The position numbers and the translations under genes are program-made. From assembly GCA_003133075.1 (NCBI GenBank), contig PKZN01000048.1, positions 1 through 6,358 on the forward strand: 6,358 nt of DNA. The letters run 5' to 3'. Below the pieces are notes generated by a model. It saw nothing but the letters and a program-made list of their open reading frames with translations, was not told the origin of the DNA and made no database searches. The stretch's first letter is position 1. Every line of letters starts with the position of its first letter. Positions 1-5,666 of the stretch are shown here, in pieces. Origin of the DNA: Acidimicrobiaceae bacterium (lineage in GTDB: Bacteria > Actinomycetota > Acidimicrobiia > Acidimicrobiales > RAAP-2).

Positions 1-599
1 TCTGGGCGAAGAAGTTCACCGACGCCGGCGTGCCGATCATCGGCGACGACATCAAGAGCCAAGTGGGCGCCACCATCGTGCACCGCGTACTCACTCGCCT
101 CTTCGAGGACCGCGGTCTCACCCTCGATCACACCTACCAACTCAACGTCGGGGGCAACATGGACTTTAAGAACATGCTCGACCGCGACCGTCTCGAGTCG
201 AAGAAGGTCTCCAAGACCCAGGCCGTCACCTCCCAGCTCGAACTCAACGAGATGGACCCCGACGACGTGCACATCGGCCCGAGCGACCACGTGCCGTGGT
301 TGCTCGACCGCAAGTGGGCCTACATCCGCATGGAGGGCCGAAACTTCGGCGACGCGCCGCTCAACATCGAACTCAAGCTCGAAGTGTGGGACTCACCCAA
401 CTCCGCCGGCGTGATCATCGACGCGGTGCGCTGCGCGAAGGTGGCGCTGGACCGGGGCATCGGTGGACCGCTGGTCGGCCCCTCGGCCTACTTCATGAAG
501 TCCCCGCCCGTGCAGTTCCACGACGACGTGGCCCACGACATGGTGACGGCCTTCGCCGACGGTGGCGCGGAGAACCCGCGCTGGCCCGAAGAGGACTAA
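1..599 (+). CDS. ino1: Inositol-3-phosphate synthase, C-terminal part (5' truncated)
   Basis: Cytosolic NAD-dependent enzyme that converts glucose 6-phosphate to 1D-myo-inositol 3-phosphate, the entry step for inositol, phosphatidylinositol and (in many actinobacteria) mycothiol. The window starts inside the gene: codons begin at base 3 and give 198 residues before the TAA at 597-599. From memory the M. tuberculosis enzyme is about 367 residues, so slightly more than half is present. Family motifs are clear: GDDIKSQVGAT near the start, LNVGGNMDF, ESKKVSKTQAV, DVHIGPSDHV, DRKWAYIRMEG and LEVWDSPNSAGVIIDAVR. These include the conserved lysine-containing segments of the active site. The GTG at base 30 is an internal valine codon and not a start, because the conserved frame (WAKKFTDAG) continues upstream to the window edge. 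The gene converges on the nucleotidyltransferase gene and their stop codons overlap. The match to the actinobacterial short form is strong. The role in mycothiol or lipids is inferred. Confidence 0.96.
   Translation, partial: WAKKFTDAGVPIIGDDIKSQVGATIVHRVLTRLFEDRGLTLDHTYQLNVGGNMDFKNMLDRDRLESKKVSKTQAVTSQLELNEMDPDDVHIGPSDHVPWLLDRKWAYIRMEGRNFGDAPLNIELKLEVWDSPNSAGVIIDAVRCAKVALDRGIGGPLVGPSAYFMKSPPVQFHDDVAHDMVTAFADGGAENPRWPEED
565..581 (-). terminator. Possible hairpin terminator for the CCA-adding enzyme gene, inside ino1
   Basis: On the minus strand, 14 nt beyond the stop of the nucleotidyltransferase gene, GCGCGG (565-570) pairs perfectly with CCGCGC (576-581) around a 5-nt loop. No T-run follows on that strand. 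The position mirrors the hairpin found just past the ino1 stop on the other strand. It lies in the final codons of ino1, so both functions would share the bases. The evidence is only the stem and its placement. Chance occurrence in GC-rich coding DNA is a real alternative. Confidence 0.22.
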
Positions 600-2047
600 C
601 GAAGGGGTGACGGGACGGCGGCGTCCTCGCCGCGGTCGCGCCACCACGCGAGTACTCGGCGTGACGCCTCCTCGGTACTGATCTCACCTTCGTCCAGGCG
701 GATCTCCATCAAGAACTCCAGTGCCTCGCCCACGGGGCGGCTGGGTCGTAGGTCGAGCAGTTCCATGACCTGGGTGCCGTCGAGGGCCGGACGCAGGCGC
801 GAGAGGTCCTCTTGCTCGCGCAGTACCGCGATGCGCTCTTCGAGTTCGTCCATGCGCCGAGCGAGTTCGGCCGCCTTGCGGGCGTTGCGCGTGGTGCAGT
901 CACAGCGCGTGAGTTCGTTGAGTTCTTCGAGCAGGTCTCCCGCGTCGCGGACGTAGCGTCGAACGGCCTTGTCGCTCCAGCCCAGTTTGTAGGTGTGAAA
1001 GCGCAGGTGCAGTTCGACGAGGGCCGACACCTGGTCGATCATCTCTTGGGAGTACTTCAGCGCGGTCATGCGCTTGCGGGTCATCTTGGCGCCCACGACG
1101 TCGTGGAATCGAAAGGTCACCCCCTCGCTCGAGATCGCTCGGGTGGCCGGTTTGCCGACGTCGTGAAAGAGTGCGGCCAGGCGCAGCACGAGGTCCCGTG
1201 ACGTCTTATCCACGACCGCCCAGGTGTGCTTGAGGACGTCTTTGTGTTGGTGGACGGGGTCTTGTTCGAGTTGGAGTTTGGGCAGTTCCGGCAAGCAGTA
1301 CTCCGCGAGTCCGGTGCGCACGATGAAGTCCAGTCCGACCGAGGGCCGCTCGGTCATCAACAACAGGTCAATCTCGCCGCGGATCCGCTCCGCCGAGACC
1401 TTCGTCAGCTGCTCGGCCATCGCGCTCGCCGCCGCTTCGATGGCGGGATCGATCGCGAGGGAGAATCGCGCGGCGAAGCGCGCGGCGCGCAGCATGCGTA
1501 AGGGGTCGTCGCGAAAGAGGATCTCCGCGTCGATCGGGGTGCGCAGGGTTCGCTCGCTGAGGTCGCGAAAACCCTGGTAGTAGTCGAAGAGGGTCTGCAC
1601 GCCCGGCGTCTCGGCGTTAAGGGCGATGACGTCGAGCGCGAGGGCGTTGATCGTGAAGTCGCGTCGTGAGAGGTCCGCGCGCAACGAATCACCCCACTCG
1701 ACGGCGGGCTTACGGGAGTGGTCGACGTAGGACTCGGAGCGAAACGTCGTCACCTCGACCTTCACGCCGTCACCACGCAACGTCCCACCGATGGTGCCAA
1801 AGGCGCGGCCTTGTTGCCAGAGTGCGCTACAGAGGGGCTTCATGAGCTTCTCGATGTCCTCGGGCCGAGCGTTGGTGGTGAAGTCGATTTCGAAGTCCTC
1901 GCGGCGGGGCTCGTCGAGCAGCGCGTCGCGCACCGATCCACCGACGGCGTACAGCGAGAAGCCCGCGGCGGCGAAGGCGTCGCTCAGGGGACGCGACGCC
2001 ACGGCGAGCGCGCTGAGTCGATCGGGGGCGAGTGAAGCGATGGTCAT
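596..2047 (-). CDS. cca: CCA tRNA nucleotidyltransferase / poly(A) polymerase family protein with HD domain
   Basis: Class II nucleotidyltransferase of 483 residues that builds or repairs the 3' CCA end of tRNA in the cytosol. The mycobacterial homologue (PcnA) is about 480 residues and aligns along the whole length from memory. Visible motifs, numbered from the chosen start: GGSVRD at 36-41, the metal-binding acidic pair as EID at 53-55, RRDFTINALA at 128-137, DDPLRMLRAARF at 180-191, SAERIRGE at 218-225, and an HD phosphohydrolase motif LFHDVGKPATR at 293-303. A basic, tRNA-binding type C-terminal region follows, with CTTRN at 384-388 and STEEA near the end. The ATG at 2045-2047 is chosen because homology begins shortly after it. 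The frame stays open for about 146 codons further upstream, but those codons run antisense through the neighbouring gene and look like nothing known. No Shine-Dalgarno is seen, and a -10-like TAGCCT lies 8 nt upstream, which fits a leaderless mRNA. Whether it acts as a CCA enzyme or a poly(A) polymerase cannot be told from sequence alone. Confidence 0.96.
   Translation of the reverse strand: MTIASLAPDRLSALAVASRPLSDAFAAAGFSLYAVGGSVRDALLDEPRREDFEIDFTTNARPEDIEKLMKPLCSALWQQGRAFGTIGGTLRGDGVKVEVTTFRSESYVDHSRKPAVEWGDSLRADLSRRDFTINALALDVIALNAETPGVQTLFDYYQGFRDLSERTLRTPIDAEILFRDDPLRMLRAARFAARFSLAIDPAIEAAASAMAEQLTKVSAERIRGEIDLLLMTERPSVGLDFIVRTGLAEYCLPELPKLQLEQDPVHQHKDVLKHTWAVVDKTSRDLVLRLAALFHDVGKPATRAISSEGVTFRFHDVVGAKMTRKRMTALKYSQEMIDQVSALVELHLRFHTYKLGWSDKAVRRYVRDAGDLLEELNELTRCDCTTRNARKAAELARRMDELEERIAVLREQEDLSRLRPALDGTQVMELLDLRPSRPVGEALEFLMEIRLDEGEISTEEASRRVLAWWRDRGEDAAVPSPLR
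614..637 (+). terminator. Possible hairpin terminator for ino1, inside the opposite gene
   Basis: Starting 15 nt beyond the ino1 stop is an inverted repeat. GCGGCG (618-623) pairs with CGCCGC (628-633) around a TCCT loop. After one G-G mismatch, GAC (614-616) pairs with GTC (635-637). No T-run follows, so this would be a U-less hairpin of the kind proposed for GC-rich actinobacteria. It also encodes the last codons of the nucleotidyltransferase. Six-base GC stems arise easily by chance in DNA this rich in GC, so the call is tentative. Confidence 0.25.
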
Positions 2048-2055
2048 TGCGAATG

Positions 2056-2061
2056 AGGCTA
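2056..2061 (-). promoter_or_regulatory. Putative -10 element (TAGCCT) for a leaderless cca transcript
   Basis: On the minus strand the sequence reads CGGTAGCCT, then 8 nt, then the cca ATG. TAGCCT fits the actinobacterial TANNNT form of the -10 box. Its closeness to the ATG leaves no room for a leader, and no Shine-Dalgarno is present. The -35 region (about 2079-2084) has no good match to TTGACA. The same motif with the same spacing serves the opposite gene, which strengthens the call. Confidence 0.55.
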
Positions 2062-2084
2062 CCGGTGAAGCGCCGTCGCGACGG

Positions 2085-2090
2085 TAGCCT
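2085..2090 (+). promoter_or_regulatory. Putative -10 element (TAGCCT) for a leaderless envelope-operon transcript
   Basis: On the plus strand CGGTAGCCT is followed by 8 nt and then the ATG at 2099. TAGCCT matches TANNNT. Transcription would begin at or a base or so before the A of the start codon, and no Shine-Dalgarno is seen in the 8-nt gap. The expected -35 position (about 2062-2067) overlaps the opposing -10 region and has no TTGACA-like sequence. This would be the promoter for the DUF6049-like gene, murJ and the DegV gene. Confidence 0.55.
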
Positions 2091-2098
2091 GTAACTGC

Positions 2099-4057
2099 AT
2101 GGTCCACCGATTTCCGACCTGGTGGCGGGCGCTCAGCGTCGTACTCCTCAGCCTCGCAACGGTGACGTGGCCCTCGGCCGCGAGGGCCAGTACGACGCCC
2201 GGGTTCACCGTGGTCCACCAGGGCCCCTTCGCGTTGCTCTCGAGTCGCGGCGTGGCCTCGTTTTCGACGACCCTGCACCTTTTTCCCGCGAACGACACCG
2301 CCAATGCTCGCGTCTCGATCTACCCCGCGCTGGTGACCGAGTCGGGCCTCGACCTGGTGGTCAGTGGCGCGGGCACGACCCAACGAGCCCTCGCCTCGAC
2401 CGGGACCTTCGCACTGAAGTGCGCGCGACACGGCGACGTTCGATTCGGCGTCACCGTGGTCACCAGAGGACGCCACCCGCCGCAACGTACCTGTGACGGC
2501 CCGGCCCCGCAGTTGCGCGTTCGATGCGGCGCAACGTGCGCCGGCGTGTACCCGCTGCGCTACAGCGTCACCGTTGGCGGAGTGACGAAGCCCGAGTGGT
2601 CACTGCTGTCGATCGGTCCGAGCGGCGTGGCGCGTCCGGTCGACGTGGCGCTCATCGAGACCCTGGACCACAACTCACTTCAACATCCCCTTCGCGCCAT
2701 CGCGACCTTGCAGCAGCTCGGTCACTTCGCGGGGTCGCCGGTGACCTTGAGCGCCGACTACGAGTCGTTGGTGGCGATCGAACTCGACCAGGGAGCGACT
2801 GCTCAGTGGCGAAGTGCACTCGAGGCGTCCCTCGAGAGTCCCCTGCACCGGGCCGTCGACGCACCCCCGAGTTCCATTGACTTCGCCGGACTGGCCGCGC
2901 ACGGCCTCACCACGCAAGTTCCCCAACAGTTCACGCTGTCGGGGAATCTGTTGGAGAAACTCACTGGTCGCTACGTTGACGAGCCCGTACTGCTCTCCGG
3001 CGCGCAGTCTCCGGGCGGGCTGCTCGCGTTGGATCGCGCCGGGATCAGTGACGTCGTGTTGCCCGAGAACGACCTCACCGAGGCGCCGTCGAACACCCTG
3101 ACCTGGGGGGCGCCCTTTCACGTCGCGGGCGCCGGCGGCGTCAGCGCGCTCAGTGTGAATGAACCCGTATCCCTGTTGATGGACGAGACCTCCATCAGTC
3201 CCGGCCGCCGCGCCGCGCTGTTACTGGCGTCGCTGGCCTTTTTGCACTTCGAAGAGCCCAACGCGCCCGCCTCGCGCAGCGTGGTCATCCAGTCGTCGGT
3301 CGGCGCGACCTCGACGAGGTTCATGAGCGACCTTCTCTCGGGCCTACGCCACGATCCCTTCGACCGACTCTCGCCACTGACGCCCCTCTTTAACTCATCG
3401 CTCGTGGGAACCAACAACGCGCCACGGGTGCGCGCACTCAACGTCGTGACGTCGCACTCGACGTGGTCGGTGCACAACGTCGACTCACTCCTCCACTTGA
3501 TCGGGGAGGTCAACTCCTACGCCCAAGGGGTCAAGTCCGGGGCCGTGCCCGTCGAACTACGCGTCGCGGTCGCGCGATCGGAGATCCTGGCTAACCCCGC
3601 ACAGCGCCAGGCCCTCATCGACTCGACCCAGAACCAACTCGACGCGCAGCTGGCACAGTTCTCCATCGACGCCGGCGCCATCACCCTGGCCGGTGCGGGC
3701 ACGTCGCTACCCATCACCGTCATCTCACACGCCAACTACACCGTCGACGCCGTCGTGCACCTCGTTACCGACGGGCTCACCTTTCCCAAGGGCGGCGACA
3801 TTGGGATCATCATGAATTCGCCGACGCAGTCGATTCGGGTCCCCACGTCCAATCCGCTCGGCAGCTCGTTGACCCTGCAGGTGCTCCTCACCACCCCTAA
3901 CGACCAGGTCGTCTTGGCGAGGACCGCCATTCAGGTGCGCATCGCGGGCACCTCGGTAGTCGGCTACCTGTTGACCTTCGGGTCACTGTTCGTCCTGGCG
4001 CTGTGGTGGTGGCGCACGAATCGTCGACGCACGCACAAGGGTCGTCACGCGCGATGA
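2099..4057 (+). CDS. DUF6049-like secreted, C-terminally anchored envelope protein (MurJ neighbour)
   Basis: A 652-residue protein with a signal peptide (basic N-terminus, hydrophobic core at about 11-24, AxA-type cleavage site ARA at 28-30). It has a long extracytoplasmic region, one membrane helix at about 618-638 and a very basic cytoplasmic tail (RTNRRRTHKGRH). This topology, a beta-rich C-terminal domain before the helix, and the position directly before murJ match the actinobacterial DUF6049 family, whose mycobacterial example I take to be Rv3909 (about 800 residues). This copy is shorter. The family assignment rests on topology, context and remembered pattern, not on a search. Its function is unknown; a role in peptidoglycan export or assembly is inferred from context. 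All four cysteines (108, 132, 143, 147) fall within 40 residues of the exported part, so disulfides are plausible. The ATG at 2099 gives a complete signal peptide and lies 8 nt after the -10-like box. Its stop overlaps the murJ start. Confidence 0.8.
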   Translation: MVHRFPTWWRALSVVLLSLATVTWPSAARASTTPGFTVVHQGPFALLSSRGVASFSTTLHLFPANDTANARVSIYPALVTESGLDLVVSGAGTTQRALASTGTFALKCARHGDVRFGVTVVTRGRHPPQRTCDGPAPQLRVRCGATCAGVYPLRYSVTVGGVTKPEWSLLSIGPSGVARPVDVALIETLDHNSLQHPLRAIATLQQLGHFAGSPVTLSADYESLVAIELDQGATAQWRSALEASLESPLHRAVDAPPSSIDFAGLAAHGLTTQVPQQFTLSGNLLEKLTGRYVDEPVLLSGAQSPGGLLALDRAGISDVVLPENDLTEAPSNTLTWGAPFHVAGAGGVSALSVNEPVSLLMDETSISPGRRAALLLASLAFLHFEEPNAPASRSVVIQSSVGATSTRFMSDLLSGLRHDPFDRLSPLTPLFNSSLVGTNNAPRVRALNVVTSHSTWSVHNVDSLLHLIGEVNSYAQGVKSGAVPVELRVAVARSEILANPAQRQALIDSTQNQLDAQLAQFSIDAGAITLAGAGTSLPITVISHANYTVDAVVHLVTDGLTFPKGGDIGIIMNSPTQSIRVPTSNPLGSSLTLQVLLTTPNDQVVLARTAIQVRIAGTSVVGYLLTFGSLFVLALWWWRTNRRRTHKGRHAR

Positions 4058-5658
4058 GCCTGGCGTCGAGTCACTCGTCGCGCGTCGTCTCGATGGCGAG
4101 CGGCACGCTGGTCTCGAGAGTGACGGGCCTCTTGCGCGTGTTGGTGCTGGCCTGGGTGCTCGGCTTCACGCCGATCGCCGACGCCTTCAACCTCGCCAAC
4201 ACCGTGCCCAACATGCTCTTCGACCTGGTGCTCGGAGGGATTGCGACGGCGACGTTCATCCCCGTCTTCGTCGAACGACTGGCGCTCGACGGCGAGCGAC
4301 GCGCCTGGCGCTCGATCTCAAGCGTCATCACGGGCTCGCTGATCGTGCTGGTTGCGGCGTCGGTCCTCGCGTGGGTGCTCGCGCCGTTCATCATCGAGGG
4401 CTTCACCGTCTTACAGCACTCGAAGTCCACGACGGCCACCGCCGTACTCGTCGAACAACGTCGGGTGGCGACGGAGTTGTTGCGCTGGTTCGTCCCGCAG
4501 ATCTTCTTCTACGGCGTCATCGGTATCGCGACATCGCTGCTCAACATCCGGCGCCGCTTCGGCGTAGCGACGTGGGTGCCCGTCGCCAACAACGTCGTGT
4601 GCATCGGCGTGCTCGTCTGGTTCCACCTGGTGGACCCGACACCCGTTCTCGCCGCACTCGATGGATCGCGCGACCTGCTGTGGTTGGGCCTCGGCACCAC
4701 GCTCGGCGTCGCGGTGCAGTTCCTCTGCCTGGTGCCCTCCCTCGCGCGTAGCGATCTCTGGCGTCTCAGTTTTCGTCTCGACCTCAAGGACCCGGCGATG
4801 CGCACCGTCGGACGACTCGGGAGTTGGACGCTCTTCGTGGTGATTGCGAATCAGCTGTCGCTTTATGTCGTGTTGGCCTACGCCTTTGGCAACGGGGGCA
4901 ACGGGCCGGTCAGCGCCTACACCTACGGCTGGTCATTCATGCAGATGCCCTACGCCGTCGTCGTGGTCTCGGTGCTCGGGGCGATCACCCCGCAGCTGGC
5001 GGGATTCGCCACCGACGAGGACTACGCCGGACTCGCCGAGCGTCTCCGTTTCGCGTTGCGCCAGTCACTCGTGATCATCATCCCCTGCACGCTGGTCTTG
5101 ATCGTCATCGCCCAGCCGTTGGTGGGGATCTTGCTCAATCACGTGAACGCCGCCCACCCCCTCGCCGCCGGCACCGTACTGGCGGTGCTCGCGGCCGGAC
5201 TACCGGGATTCACCATCTTCCAACTCTGCGTGCGAGGTCTGCAGTCGATGCAGCGTGCCCGCGAGGTCTTCGCTCTCTACTTCTTGGACAACGCCCTGAC
5301 CATCGTGCTCTGCGTCGCGCTCGGTCGTCACTCGTTGGCGGGACTCACGGCGAGTGTGTCGATTGGCTACTCGGTGGCGGCCGTCGCGGCGTTGGTGGTC
5401 CTCGCTCGACACCGCGTCAACATCACGAGCGGTGTCTGGAGTGTTCACGTTCGACGCAGTCTCTACGCGTCACTCGTCGCCACCGCGGCGGTCGCGGCGC
5501 TCTACGCCGTGCCGGCCTGGACCCACGGGATCGGCCTGCTCGCACGGCTGAGTGCGGCGTTGGTGGGCGGGTTGCTCGTCTATCTGGTGGTCGTAGTGGC
5601 GCTGCGCCGGCGTCTTCGACGGACCCAGTCAAAAGGTGCAATGCTGAAGCAGTTCTAG
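4054..5658 (+). CDS. murJ: Lipid II flippase MurJ (MviN family)
   Basis: Polytopic inner-membrane protein of 534 residues in the MOP/MATE-like superfamily. It moves lipid-linked peptidoglycan precursor across the membrane. The N-terminal signature is clear: SRVTGLLRVLVLAWVLG at 21-37 holds two arginines (22, 28) corresponding to E. coli R18 and R24. ADAFNLANTVPNMLFD at 42-57 holds the aspartate matching E. coli D39. Later motifs include LNIRRRFG (163-170) and QMPYAVVVVSVLGAITPQL (297-315). Hydrophobic segments run throughout, as expected for about 14 helices. The ATG at 4054 overlaps the upstream stop as ATGA, indicating translational coupling. An in-frame GTG 17 codons earlier is less likely because it adds a polar extension inside the upstream gene. 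A weak AAGGG lies 12 nt before the ATG. The mycobacterial homologue carries a C-terminal pseudokinase and extracellular domain; here the protein ends after the last helix in a basic tail. Positions equivalent to E. coli R52 and R270 do not appear to be arginine. Confidence 0.95.
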   Translation: MSLASSHSSRVVSMASGTLVSRVTGLLRVLVLAWVLGFTPIADAFNLANTVPNMLFDLVLGGIATATFIPVFVERLALDGERRAWRSISSVITGSLIVLVAASVLAWVLAPFIIEGFTVLQHSKSTTATAVLVEQRRVATELLRWFVPQIFFYGVIGIATSLLNIRRRFGVATWVPVANNVVCIGVLVWFHLVDPTPVLAALDGSRDLLWLGLGTTLGVAVQFLCLVPSLARSDLWRLSFRLDLKDPAMRTVGRLGSWTLFVVIANQLSLYVVLAYAFGNGGNGPVSAYTYGWSFMQMPYAVVVVSVLGAITPQLAGFATDEDYAGLAERLRFALRQSLVIIIPCTLVLIVIAQPLVGILLNHVNAAHPLAAGTVLAVLAAGLPGFTIFQLCVRGLQSMQRAREVFALYFLDNALTIVLCVALGRHSLAGLTASVSIGYSVAAVAALVVLARHRVNITSGVWSVHVRRSLYASLVATAAVAALYAVPAWTHGIGLLARLSAALVGGLLVYLVVVVALRRRLRRTQSKGAMLKQF

Positions 5659-5664
5659 GGGGAG
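5658..5664 (+). promoter_or_regulatory. Shine-Dalgarno for the DegV gene
   Basis: GGGGGAG begins on the last base of the murJ stop codon and ends 2 nt before the ATG at 5667. It is the only strong purine-rich ribosome-binding site in the window. It fixes the start of the DegV gene, and it suggests independent initiation within a shared transcript rather than coupling by overlap. Confidence 0.7.
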
Positions 5665-5666
5665 CC

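Larger units (their letters stand above)
2056..2090. repeat. 9-bp perfect inverted repeat spanning the divergent promoter region
   Basis: AGGCTACCG (2056-2064) is the exact reverse complement of CGGTAGCCT (2082-2090), with 17 bp between the arms. A second perfect palindrome, CCGTCGCGACGG (2073-2084), overlaps the right arm. The arms coincide with the two proposed -10 boxes, so the simplest reading is two identical promoters facing away from each other. The -35 region of each would lie against the -10 box of the other. A dimeric regulator binding the arms or the inner palindrome is an alternative that the sequence alone cannot exclude. Confidence 0.6.

Noticed and set aside
30..32. GTG at base 30 as the start of ino1.
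   Set aside because: The conserved family sequence continues in frame to the left edge, so this is an internal valine codon of a truncated gene.
296..647. Several 60-130-codon open frames overlapping ino1 and the 3' end of cca on both strands.
   Set aside because: They are Arg/Ala/Gly-rich shadows of the real genes with no recognisable motif, start signal or independent spacing.
2048..2485. The cca reading frame stays open on the minus strand for about 146 further codons upstream of the chosen start.
   Set aside because: Those codons are antisense to the start of the DUF6049-like gene, encode a low-complexity Arg/Gly-rich string with no family resemblance, and homology begins just after the ATG at 2047. 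Open antisense frames are normal in GC-rich DNA.
4003..4053. An earlier in-frame GTG start for MurJ at 4003.
   Set aside because: It would add 17 polar residues wholly inside the upstream gene. The ATG at 4054 gives the typical ATGA coupling and a normal MurJ N-terminus.
4352..4843. Overlapping open frames inside murJ (both strands), including Arg/Ser-rich and Arg/His-rich proteins.
   Set aside because: They are out-of-frame readings of the membrane-protein codons, and murJ is unbroken and well conserved through this interval.
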